Shown here piece after piece: positions 1 through 12,000 of a stretch of DNA of 64,000 bases. This DNA comes from Stramonita haemastoma (Eukaryota; Mollusca; Gastropoda; Neogastropoda; Muricidae). Below the pieces are notes generated by a model. It was not told the origin of the DNA. It made no database searches and was given only the letters and a program-made list of their open reading frames with translations. The stretch is from positions 76,338,247-76,402,246 of the forward strand of contig CM060318.1 in assembly GCA_030674155.1 (NCBI GenBank). The letters run 5' to 3'. A program made the translations under genes and the position numbers. The first letter of the stretch is position 1; each line of letters opens with the position of its first letter.

Positions 1-1010
1 TTTTTTCTGGTGTTAGCTGTATATAGTCAGCTTGATGATTGGTCTTGGATATATACCTATAGACAGGGTGCGCTACTAGTTGCGTTTTAATTGATATAAC
101 TGAGATTGAGAGACAGTGGTTCGGAGGACTGATCATCAACTAAAGTAGTCATGCTTTTGTCTGAAGAGAAACTGAAGTATTAATCTGATATAATTTTGTT
201 TCTTGCTTTTAAACTGTCCCATTTCCATGGTCCCCAAATATGTACTTTTGCATGCGTGTTAACACCCAATGTAAGAGAAGGTTTGTAACGATGAGTTTTT
301 TTTTCCCCAATCCACTGAAAATCAGTATGTGTATCAGTGTAAATCAATGTTATTTGCCTTTTCTCGAAGTTTTCTTTTAATATTGCTTGCACAAGTCCTT
401 TTCAATATATCAGTTGATTGCTTATGGCCAGTTTATTTTCCTTTCTTCTTTCTTCTTCTACTATCTGTTCTCATTATATTCCATTCTCTTCAATCCCTCT
501 TTTCCAAATGGTACTGTGTGTGTGCACGCTTGCTTGCGTGAGTGTGTGTTTGTGTGACCTACTCTTCGGGGGGAACAAAAAATGCGTTGGTCAAGTTTTG
601 CCCAGGCTGGTCTGTTTTCTGTTTCCAGACAAGCTACCAAGTTAGACTCGCTCCATTCAGGCTGACTTACCCCACCTTTTAGAGTAAATCTTGCTTTGAA
701 CTCCCAATGTTTAGAACCAGAAAAAGCACCGAAGAATGCTTTTTAATGCTCGTCAGTTACGTATGTCAGACCTAAAACCACTGTCACAGGTAGCGCATAT
801 TAGTTCTTGGATGCAAGGTCATTTAGTTTGAAACCCACCACTGGTTAACTGGGTTTTCCCTTTTGGTTTATTGGGTTCCTTTCCGAACTTTGCCATGGGA
901 TTATTAGGAAGGCAGGAACCTTACAGTCAACTGGTATATGCAGGTCTACTCTTAGGTTTGGTTGAACCCAGGATTTATTATGGTAGGAAGGGCAGCCTTG
1001 TCAAGTTGTC
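1..1010. other. Intergenic, possible decayed transposase trace
   Basis: No gene is recognisable. A 70-codon minus-strand frame at 180-392 contains TLGVNTHAKVHIWG, which faintly recalls the ..KVHVWG.. block of Tc1/mariner transposases, but no catalytic residues or inverted repeats are visible. The rest is AT-rich unique-looking sequence. Confidence 0.3.
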
Positions 1011-1019
1011 TCAAACCAA

Positions 1020-1130
1020 TATGGATTTCTATGGCATTATCATCTTCATCACCACTGATCATGTAATAACAAATGAACCAACATGGGTCTCCATGGCATT
1101 GTCATCTTCATCATCATTGATCATGTAATA
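1020..1130. repeat. Two-copy tandem repeat, 63-bp period
   Basis: Two near-identical units each contain ATGGCATT(A/G)TCATCTTCATC and end in TGATCATGTAATA, beginning near 1020 and 1083. Confidence 0.7.
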
Positions 1131-1189
1131 GACTATAGAAACAGATTTTTTTTTCTGTGGCCTTTGTTTTTATTTTCTCTCTTTTTCTT

Positions 1190-1506
1190 TTATTTCCAAG
1201 ATAATGAATGGAATATGCACTCATGTGGGTTTTTTTTTTTACATCCAGTCTCAGCGAGTTTTGTCACCCATTCCCCCCAGCACACAATGGCCTACTCTTC
1301 CAAAAAATTGGAACAGGTTTAAATGTGTGCACAAGATGTGTGTGCATTTGCACACAGGACCTCGGTTTATAGTTTCATCCATAGGACTTTTGGGAGGTGT
1401 GGAGTTAGCACTGATACTAACTCCAGAGGAAAAATCCTCTTGAACAAGATTCAAACCCAAGTCAGCAAATCATAAGCACATAAACCACCAGGCTATCCCA
1501 CCTTAG
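1190..1506 (-). mobile_element. tRNA-headed SINE, family 1, near full length
   Basis: Read on the minus strand, the element starts at about 1506 with a tRNA-like A box (GGGATAGCCTGG), then a B box (GGGTTTGAATC), then the body with GGAGTTAGTATCAGTGC, and ends with GACTGGATGTAAAAA, CACATGAGTGC and CATTATC. The same body and tail recur at 12672, 28535, 38818, 40728, 41270, 48260, 55070 and 62075. The A and B boxes imply RNA polymerase III transcription. Confidence 0.8.
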
Positions 1507-1511
1507 TCTCA

Positions 1512-1715
1512 AGGTGACCCACGTTTTCCCTGCACTTTGGCACCTGAACTCGATTGATACCAGCAGAGTGACCCAACTACATTTTGTCAGTGATGTTTTG
1601 TGTGACCGAACTGCACTTTGTTTATGTTTATAGTTGAGTTACCCAACTGCACTTTGTCAATGTTTTGTGTGACCCAATATCACTTTATCAGAGATGTTTT
1701 GCTCCAGAGCATCTG
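1512..1715. repeat. Degenerate tandem repeat, about 35-45 bp unit
   Basis: Four to five diverged units related to GTGACCCAACTGCACTTTGT followed by CAATGTTTTGT, seen near 1515, 1569, 1601, 1638 and 1669. Divergence suggests an old minisatellite. Confidence 0.6.
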
Positions 1716-4700
1716 TGACATGTTGTTTTTTCAAAAAAGTTCCTTGCAAAAGCAACAGAATGAAAGTTTTAAAAAGTGCAAACAAAATGGGAAGAGTGAT
1801 ACTGGGAAATCTGACAAAGCATGAAAGAAGCAGAAAATAAAGAACCAGCAATCAGACAAGCCCGCATCCCCTGATTTATGCCTGCCAGTAAGTCTCAAGG
1901 ATGGGAGCTGGCAACCAAGAGATACCTACAGTAAAATTACACTGGTACTGCCAATTAATGTTCTCGGTGTGTGTGTAAACTGCTATTTGTCTTTGAAGCT
2001 TAGTATCATAGTTTGATTCAGATTTTGGTCCACCACATTGTTCAATTTGGCTGAAACTACCAGTTGGGTCTAGGTTTAAAAAAAAAAGAAAAAAAGAAGT
2101 GTTTCAGTTAGTTTACCACACACTCACGCATACACTCATTAACGATGCAGTGTTATTATGTAGACTTGTTTCTTTTATACATTAACAACAGAATCATCAG
2201 TCCTCTCCAACAACCATGACACATTACTCTCTCCATACAGTCAATTAATACTGATTGCTGATTCCATCCACAGCCAAACATATTCAATTCTAACCCAATT
2301 CACTTCTATACAACACCACAAATGTACACGAAAGTCATAAATATTAAAATTTGTTTACTTTTTTTTTCATCTTCCATGTTCGATTTGTCCAAACATGTAC
2401 ATGAGCCCAAAGCTGAAAAAGGTCCCAAAAAACAACAACAGCCAACGAATCCCTACACATTTCATACTTCTCGAGCAGACAACAGAACATAAATATTCAA
2501 CATGGGCACTGACCACTGTACAAACAAGACGGCAGTAAAGTTCTACAACAGCCGCTCTTGGCAACTGTTTACAAATCAAGCAATGGGAGAGAAAAAACAA
2601 AGCACGGAGGTCAACACATACAGACAGGTGAGTGCAACATGTTAGGTGAAAATAAATATTTGTATAAATGAAATCTGTGAAATTAGGACATACTGAAATC
2701 TGTGAAATCATATACATATATATATATATGAAACCTGTGATTTAAAAATAAATATTCAAAGTGGATGAACAGATGGTACAGAAGAGCGGTACTGTTCACA
2801 GGGAAACCATGGTGGCCGTGCCCACAGTACCCTTCTTTGAAACACAACACGACTAACAATTAACATGGCAGTCAAAAGTAATCACGACATAAAGGAACCA
2901 AAACAAAGATACTGTCATATTCAAATAACACTTTAACCATGGTGTAATGATGGGAATTTTAAATGCACATGACAAGTCTGGTTTGGAAGATCAAGTTCAG
3001 ACAGTTAACAGCTGATTTTCTCTCTCTTTAAAAATTTTTTTGTTTTGTTTTACAAAGTTGTGTTTGTGGCCCACAGAGTGCATTAGTATGACTGTCTGGC
3101 AATACACTCTACTGAGATCATTATCATCTGTGACACGACCATCATTCATTAAAATGATCAATCAGAATTAAACAATTCCTTCATGTTCTTCTCCAAACAG
3201 AATACATAACAAAATTAATACACTATGAGAAGGAAACAAATAGGACTCAGCTGAAAGTATTCATACCCTAAAGTATGCACTGGCAAGGCTTGATAATCTA
3301 CCAATTCTCATTTTTCTTTCTTGTCATTTACAATCTTTTTTTATTGTCTTTTTTTTGGTTGTTATTTACAATCTCTTATAAGTACAGTGTGTGCTTGTGT
3401 GAGCATTTGTGGTTCAGTAATATAAATATATGTAATTTCAAAAGTGAATTTAACTTCCTTATTTTCTTTTCTTTACTTGTCTTAAAAAAACAACAACTGA
3501 TTGCTCAGAATCAAACCAAACCTAAAGCACTCCACAAATTGAACACATTAAATTCTATCATATCCCAATCAGAAAGGAAAAATGGTATTGCTGCTGAGAA
3601 AAAGCTTACACAAGAGAGCAGGAACACCCTAAAAGACATCACATGAGAACATGTAAGAGGCCCTGTGTATTGGCTGCCAAGCTGCAGAAGACAATGATAA
3701 CACCTTCATAGCCAGCCCTCACCTAGACATACCACAACCTTCTCTTTTCTCTCACTGAGTTGTGTGGTTGGTCAGGCATCTGCTGAATGGATTTCTTGGC
3801 AGATGTTATGTAGCACATATGGAATGGTTTGCTTGCGGTGAAGTTGCCCTCTTGGGAAATTCCAAGATTGAACAGAGCAATCCAGCTAGCTGAGGAGCAC
3901 TTGGCTGAGCTAGACTCTGTGAACAGGTCTTCTTGAGTGCCAGCAGAAACATACACATATAAAGTGTCATATCATCTTCACTGATTGTGATGACCCAGCA
4001 ATCTCATACCAGAGGTAACCACCAACACTGTTCAAGAGCATTGAAATTCTTTCCTTAAAAATGGAATATTATTGGAAAATCTCTCTCTTTTATGAATATT
4101 GTTCAAGTGGTTGTTATCAATGGTGACTCAGACACACAGCTCAGCTCTCACAACTTGTTTTATTTTTTTCCACTTAAATATTAGCGATACAATCTTTTGA
4201 AAAAAAAAAGAAAAGAAAAGAAGAAAGCATTAGCAAGTCACTGGACTTGCTTCTAGGATAGGTGAATTGCCTCCTGACCTAAGACAATAAAGATTACCAA
4301 TCCAATCAATGACTACCCTTTGTAGATGTTCATAAAAAAAATTAAAAATTTGTAATCAAATGTTCATTACATAAATAACATTACTACACTCTGCAGATGA
4401 AGCAAAAAAGATTGTACTTTTTAAAAACTTGTATTGCCAAATCTCATATTCAACAAATATGTATAATTGTCTTTTGAAGAAAACAACAAAAATAACAACT
4501 TTAGAAAAATTTGAAATATTTTGACAAGATGAAAACAACAAAATACTAACAACAACAACAAAATCTGGAAGAAACTTGCTAAAGGCTGCTTTTAACACAA
4601 ACCAGATCAACAAAGTAACTTTAAAAAACACAAATTTCCCGACTGAAGTAATGAAGGTTCACGATTGTTTTGAAAAATAAAAGAATGAAGTAACACTGAC

Positions 4701-7107
4701 CCAAAACAAAAACAAAACAAAAAAAGGAAAAAAAAAAGGGGAAATATCAGAATCAGAAACTACCAGCCAGGATGTAATTCACTCTACTGAAAAAGATGTA
4801 GTTCTGTAAAACTCAGCGCAAAATGCAAGACAAAGTGCTGCTAAAATGATTCTAATATAAATGTTATCATCTTATCAAAACTGGAAGAGAAGTGAAAAAC
4901 AAAGCACAACAAAGGCATGATATTAATATTTTAAAAAAGTATTTTCACTGCCCCTGTATTCAGTAATCTTCAGGTTACAAGACAACAGTTTTATTCTCAA
5001 ATGCAAACCAGGTCATATAAGATTCTTAAATGGTAGCCAGGTCATATAAAGACATGTATTCATATAGTTGAACAAATTTTAGGCCAACTTTAAACACTAT
5101 AGGCACCCACTCATTTAAACAGATGAGATTGATTGATAACTTAAAAAAAAAAAGAAAAAAGTTTCATCACTACGACAAGACTGTTGCAATTACTCTTTGT
5201 CAAAGATCAGTGATTGCCTTTTTTCCACACACAGAAAATATGCCACTTCAGAAGTCTCAACCTACAACAATGCAGACCAAAGGTACTAAATGTAAGCAGT
5301 GAAAACAAATGCAACTTACAATTAGAAATAGTTAAAATCAGTCATTTTTGTTGTTGTTGGATATGCACTTTGTAATCTACAGTGCCTTGTAACCTGAACA
5401 TTTCTTTTAACAACTGACAGAACCATAGAAAATTAATGTCTTGTGTAATTCTCTCCAATTCTATGTACATTATATCAGGTTTTTTTTTCTACAAATATTC
5501 TGATTATTTTCATACTTTAGCACAATAATATAAGTACAATAATTTGTCAACTATCAATAAATATGAGAATATACAAACCATTGTTTTAACTGGAGACTTT
5601 TCTTTACTGATGATCTGCCTTTGACTTACAGCAGACAACCGAAAGGTGTGAAAAGTTAACATAAATGCAGGGATTTCAATGTTTAAATCATTAATTCATC
5701 TTGAGAGTTACTAAAACGTCATCTAATACTTTTCTACCCCCCCAAAAAAACCAACAACCAAACAAACAAAAAACCCCACAAAACAAAAACAACAAACCAA
5801 CCCAAAAACAACAAATAAAAAACAAAACTACCAAACTTTACTTACTGCCCCTTTGATGAAATTAATTTTTTTCAACAATAATCATACATTTAGAAGGCTA
5901 CCAGCTTGTTTTCTGGCCTCTCTTAAAAAAAAAAAAAGCAACCCAATAACAACTGTGGTAGTATTGTTTGAAAGATCACAATAGAAACATCAAAACTGAA
6001 CAATAACAGTGATAATGAAAAATGAAGATATCAACACGAATTATAGAAAACTAAGCTATTCAAAACATGGGGAAAAATCATACAATAAAATAAATGCTTT
6101 CAAATCCACAACTCATAAATTATTTTCAAAATGACAGGAAAAGGATGAAAGGGGATGGGAAGGAGATAGAGACAGAGCACGATCTCTGAAAAACGTGAGA
6201 TTCCTCCTCTATGAAATATTGTTCAATTCAAATGAAAACATTGCACAGTCTTTTTGCTTTTAGTCTATTAACAAAAATGGACACAGTCCCTCACCAATCC
6301 CCAACAGGCACAACTAATTTGGAAAAAAAGCCCAGAACAACCAAACCACCCCATAGTGGCTGCTGACTTGCAAGAGGCAACTCCCAAACACACATTTTTC
6401 TATTGAATCTCCATCCCAATGTACATGATCATGCACTCACTCATAACATGTCACAGTCTCACTCCATTCCAATCACAAGTCAGTAACTGTTCAGAATGCA
6501 CTCATTACACTCAACTTCAACTTCCAGCTCTGAATTCAAATACATTCTCTGTTGAAAATATTTCTGGAGGTAGAATTTGATATTAAAAAAAAGGAAAAAA
6601 AAAAACCACTAACAAATTGGCCTACGCACAACATGGTATATAATACAGAAAAAGAATTCAGAGGGGCATAGTTGGGACCTAGTTCCACATGTTTAATAAA
6701 AAGTGGAGATAATTGTCTATGGCCTTGCTTGTTTAAATTTTACAACAAATGAATAAAATGCTATTAGAAAAGAATTTATACAATTGTGTATGCATGTTGG
6801 AAAGAACTGCCCCACAAGAAGCCGACTTTATAGTATAGAGTATACTTACAACTCTCCATTTCTTAAGAAATTATCATTTATAACATGGACATCAACTCCA
6901 TCTCCCTATTACAATCTTTTTTTTTCTTTTTTTTTTTAATAGGAACTTAAGTTTCTTTATGCACATTAGTTTCAGTTAAATACATACCTTCATCCTTCCT
7001 TCTTACCAAAAAAACCCCAACATTCTTTGCTTTTTGTGAGTAGGTTTGTGCGGGTATATTTAAATTTGCACATATAGCTATATCAAGTCTATTTTTTAAT
7101 TGATATG

Positions 7108-7111
<4 letters not shown>

Positions 7112-7156
<45 letters not shown>
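7112..7156. repeat. (TG)n microsatellite
   Basis: Uninterrupted GT dinucleotides over about 45 bp. Confidence 0.95.
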
Positions 7157-7159
<3 letters not shown>

Positions 7160-7635
7160 TATGAACTTGCTTCTATGTGTTTTGACATTTGTTTAAAGTA
7201 AGTTTGCTTCATTGATGCAAAACTTGAGGTTAAATTTCAAGACCAGACTACAACAAAAAATCCCCCCCCCCCCCACCCCCTAAAAAAGGGTGAAAAAAAA
7301 AAAAGGAAAATAATTTACAGTCAGAGCCTATAGGCAAATCTGTTAATTTTGGGGAAAGAAAATGTAGACTTTGAAACATTTTTAAACAATATTAAATCAG
7401 TATTCCGCAATACATAAATATTCTATATCTGTAGATATTCTTCCACTTTCCCCCAAAGTTAAGATCATCTGTGACATCAAACACCTTACAGAAATGCCAT
7501 GCTGAACCAACAAATCTAAAGTCTTGACTGACACACAGTCCAGATCTAGGAATGAGAAGGATCTTGTTTATAAGTTACCAAAGCTTGATCCCTACAAATC
7601 TGATCCCCAGCTTCTATTAGTCCTTGGTCAAAACT

Positions 7636-7638
<3 letters not shown>

Positions 7639-7671
<33 letters not shown>
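7639..7671. repeat. (TA)n microsatellite
   Basis: Uninterrupted TA dinucleotides. Confidence 0.95.
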
Positions 7672-7674
<3 letters not shown>

Positions 7675-7732
7675 TCAGATAAAAGGTGAGAAATTAAACA
7701 TTAGTATTTTCTTTACATCCAAAGTTTTGAGT

Positions 7733-8927
7733 TTTATTCCTTTCCTTTTTAAAAAAATATTATCGTATCTATAATACACTGTTATCACTGGTCAATGAAA
7801 GCTCCATACATACCATCCACTTCTCTGATTTACTATGCAACTCTTTGTGATGGATCACTTGTGGAGTTCAGTGTTTAGCAATGGACATAAAAGGAACACC
7901 TTCAGAAACTAACAAACCTTTCATCCAGAGAAATATCCAGAGTTCCACGGCATCAAAACAGGTTCAGCCATGCTCACTTATGGCACTTGTCAAGGCCTTG
8001 TGCCTTTCAGGATTGACCCACATCAACATCATTTTTTGCCAGCAGAATGCTGAGGCCTCCACGCCATCTCATTCCAGACAAAGTCCACCCAAGAACAGAA
8101 AGTGCACGAGATCACTTTGAACAACCACAGTGACCGGTTCCGGGTAAAGGCTCAAGTACAACCTTTGTGAAATTTTACAGGAGAAGAAAGAATCTTGTTT
8201 TCTTCTTAAACCACGTCTACAAGAATATTGTCATTCATAATAAAAGGTAATGAACACAAATGCAAATGATGTAATGCAAGTATGCAATACTGCAAAACAG
8301 TTCAAAAGCATAATGATACACTCTCTACTGATGAAATTTAGAGGAGTTGACTGCCTCTGTGTCTATAAAATGTAGCCATATAAGGTAAATAGTAAACAAA
8401 AAGAAAAAAAAGAGAAAAATTGGTAGTGCTGAGGCACTTTAACTTCCTATATCAATTACCACGAAAGTTATTGTCATACCTTTTTCTTTTGTTGTGCGTC
8501 CATTTTTTTTGTGTTGTTAATAAAATAAAGATTAATAACGGAGGAAAGTCTAAAGGGACAACGGTGCTGTAGTTCCTCAAAGCAGTTCTCATGCACTTCT
8601 GGGGGGTGTTCAAGGACTCTGCAAAAAGCTCTTTCTCCCCTTTCTCAGCAGTTCAGTTCTTAAAGCCTCCAAGTAAGGCTAGAGCTGAAGTACCAGCTGT
8701 GCAGGCAAAGGTGGACACTGCCAGCAAAGACTTTGCCTATCTTTCCATAGGCCAAGCCAAGGGCAGCAGCAGCAGCTGATGAGGGCAGGGCAGGGCAGGG
8801 CAGGGCAGGGCAGTGGAGGAGGCCGAGGGCAGTGGCAGCGCTGTGCAAAGGCAGACGGGGGACAGCGTGCACCACTCCCTCTTTTCTAGTCCGGTCCGGG
8901 CAGAGCAAGTCAGCACGGTGGTATCTG
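7733..8927 (-). other. WAC 3'UTR, minimal estimate to first AATAAA
   Basis: From the stop codon downstream on the minus strand the first canonical AATAAA is at 7738-7733 (TTTATT on the plus strand). Further AATAAA candidates lie at 4995-4990 and 4164-4159. The stretch is AT-rich, contains a pentanucleotide repeat at 8782-8813, and has no other convincing exon. The true end needs transcript data. Confidence 0.4.
8782..8813. repeat. (GGGCA)n pentanucleotide repeat
   Basis: About six perfect units immediately downstream of the WAC stop, so it lies in the 3'UTR. In the transcript it reads as CCCTG/TGCCC units. It is preceded by a short AGC run at 8764-8776. Confidence 0.9.
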
Positions 8928-9000
8928 TCAAGATGGAAGGAGGGAGGCAGGGGGCTTCATGTTTTCTATTTCTGTCCTCTGTTTTTGAAGCACCATTATT
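8928..9000 (-). CDS. WAC: WAC coding exon 13 (terminal, stop TGA)
   Basis: The acceptor GTTGTTGCAG is followed by [15 protein letters not shown] and then PPASLLPS and TGA at 8930-8928. The first part aligns with the last heptads of the family coiled coil (EQRI..L..Q..E.E..K). The final eight residues differ from the vertebrate ending. The exon is too short for simple ORF detection and was found by phase (AG+A gives Arg) and motif. Confidence 0.86.
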
Positions 9001-12000
9001 CTGCAACAACAAAGCCACAAATTTGTCAGCAACCGAAGACGTATTTATCCTAAACTGTCACACGTTACCTATTTCCATTTTCTGAATAACCAATAAAAGT
9101 AATATTGTGAAAACCCATAAAGATGTCTACTTCAGTCTGAACAACCACATTAACATATCATAGACATTTATATCCGAATATTACAAATTTTAACACACAC
9201 AGAGTGGATTTCCCATCCAGAAGAATGATTGTAACAGCCTGTATCCTGATTACTGAAAAGCAGGTTCATTACTAAAGCTATTTTGCAACTATCATGATGA
9301 AGTGATAAAACTGTAATAGGCTTACAGCCAGAAGCACATTTACTTTACAAGAAAGTCTTACTTTACACTCAGCAACCAAAATTTCCCTTCAATAAAAACA
9401 GCTGCTAAAAATGAATGATGACCTACCTTTGTTCTTGGATTGTAGACTGTATTTCTGCCGTGCGTACATTGGATCGTGCCCGTTTCAGCTCAACTGACAC
9501 ACGGCTACAGTGAATACTACCTATTGCCAATGATTCTTGATGCAGTCGCTCAGTCTGAAACATAATTCAACACATCCATACAAACACGGTTCAACAAATA
9601 ACAAAAAGCAAACATTTTCAAGTAACTCAATGACATAAATCCCTCACATGTGTTAATCATCAGATAATCCAAAACTGGAAACTTGAGAGCAGTAGTTTAT
9701 CCTGAATTATACCAGCCATTTCAGGTTCTCATCTTTCAAGTACACTAAAATAAAGAAAATCAGATGCAACAGTAACATCAATCACCATTTCACACCCATA
9801 CCTGTCTTTCCAACTGTTCTGCTTGCCATCCCAGAACATGTCCAATCAGGTTCTCGTTGTAGTAGTTACTAAGTGAAGGGCTGAGGGTGACAGACTGCTG
9901 TGACTTCAGCGCCGCAGCGGACAGTGCACTTGTGCCAATAGCTGGCGGGTCATGGCAGCTCCCTGTACTTGGCGTTGGACTACGACTGCAACAGGGCATT
10001 TTCCTCAGTCAGTTTACAACACTTACAACACACAAACCCCTTATTACGTTAAAAAATCCCCCCCTAAAACCAATGTTTTATAAAATAAAAAGGGGGCAGG
10101 ATGGTTTAGATGTTCACCCGCATAGTAGTAAACTGTGTGATTTCCATTTCAATTCCCTGCACTGCCCTTTCTACCCAGTTTGACAACACACTGAACATCA
10201 ATTTTTTTGAAGGAGACTTTATACCGGTCCAGGCTGTGTGCTTACAGACTATGCATATCAAAAGAACCCATGACAGCTGAAAATTGGATACAGCAGGGAG
10301 GTACTGCCTGAATATCCTGGCAAAATTGGTAGGTTCAAATCCCCACTGTACTCCTGAAGTCAGAAGGTGACTACCTTAATAGTGGGGGAGAGAAGGTTGC
10401 ATGTATACACAAAAATCTCACTACTGGTGAACCTTGGAGTTCAAGCAGAGGTCTGAAAACCAAAACAAAACAATAAAAAATATATCACCCATCTTCACCG
10501 CCCTCGCCCTCCCCCCCAAAAAGCAACGAAAAACAACAAACAACAAAAACCAACAGCAAGAGAGGATTATGAGAAAGACAAACATCAAATTTTACTTCAA
10601 CCTGGCAACTTACCAAGATGACCGCTGACTGGTATCAGAAGCTGGGCTCTCACAGCCATCCTGCTCCCTGTGATGGTGTTGCTGTTGTTGGTGCTGGTCC
10701 CGACCCATCCCCTCCTCCAGGCCCTGGGAGGTTGGAGGTGGCAGTGAACTCTGAGGGTGGTGAGGGGAGACATCTGGGGGCAGGTCCATAGGGGGTGGTT
10801 GTTGATGTTCCTGCTGTGGATGCTGGGGGTGATGCTGAAGGATGTTGTGCTGGAGGTGGTGCAACTGTGACTGCAGCTGGGCTGATGTGGCACCTGTGCT
10901 GGATGAGGTTGGCTGGGAACCACCTGAAGGGGGATATGTACACATGCCTTGCAACCTCCTATATATACATACAGGACAGGTATCCAACTAAGTAGACGTG
11001 CTCACAATTAATGCCAAATGTAAACATGTATCATGTGAGTTTAAATGCAAATTAAGAAAAAACAACTAAACACCCCTCCCCTGAACAAAGGAATGTGTTT
11101 AGAATTCCTACTTAATCAGCAACAGATGCCCACATAACTCCAGTAATATTTACCACATGGAACATGAAATATAAAAACAACAACAACAACAAACCAACTG
11201 TTATCTTTAATCACTACCCTGCTATGGTACTGGTCAACTACAGCAGTTTGACACAGTGAATAAAACAAGACCAATACTCATTACAGTACAACACTTAATA
11301 ACATTTCAAAAGACACCCCTCCCCCCTCCCCAAATTTAACAGAGACTCTGTACATGATTTTTTATTTTTTATTTTATTTTTTTACAGTTCCACTTACTTG
11401 CTGTGAAAACAATGTTCTCTGTTTAGATATTTTACAACACATGCGACAAGCTGACCACAATAACCCAAAAGAAAAGATCTGGTTGAAAACAAAAACACAA
11501 GCTGCGTTACTCCAACTTAAAACTGGTACCATCAGTGATTCAAATCTAGTTTTAATTTGGGCAGATCATCTTGAAACTGACGTTTACTCTGAATGAAAAT
11601 GGGTTATGGCAAATACAATTACTGAAACAGCAAATACTTCCCCCCTGTTTTGTCAGTATTCCTTTTTTAATGCATTTTAGTCTTCCATGTTCCCATGCGC
11701 AACTGTCAAAAGAAATCATGTCTGTTTTGCTTTGTTTTGCTCATTAGTTCGAGCTCAGGAAAATATGTCTGCTTTAAACTGCATTTACCAATAATTTTAC
11801 TGGATAATATTCAATAATATGTTTACTTCCAGTTCTACTCACCTTTGCTCTGCTGTTTCTTTATGTGCAGGCTCAAAACCTTCTGCAGTTCTTGTAAAGT
11901 CTGGATGGCTGAAAGAAAGAAAGAAAAAGTTGCAATAAAGAAATGACAGTCCCTTTCATATGCAGTCAAAAAAAGCTAAACACGCAAATATTTCATGATG

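Larger units (their letters stand above)
2150..7732. other. AT-rich stretch without genes or recognisable SINEs
   Basis: I see only simple repeats (TG at 7112-7156, TA at 7639-7671), A-rich runs and an A/C-only tract near 5740-5830. Unlike the rest of the window it carries none of the SINE or MITE families listed here. It may be extended WAC 3'UTR or ordinary 3' flank. Short open frames in it have no family resemblance. Confidence 0.5.

Noticed and set aside
2367..2717. 116-codon minus-strand frame downstream of WAC
   Set aside because: Hydrophobic and Cys-rich without recognisable family; lies in AT-rich 3' flank. Not supported as a gene.
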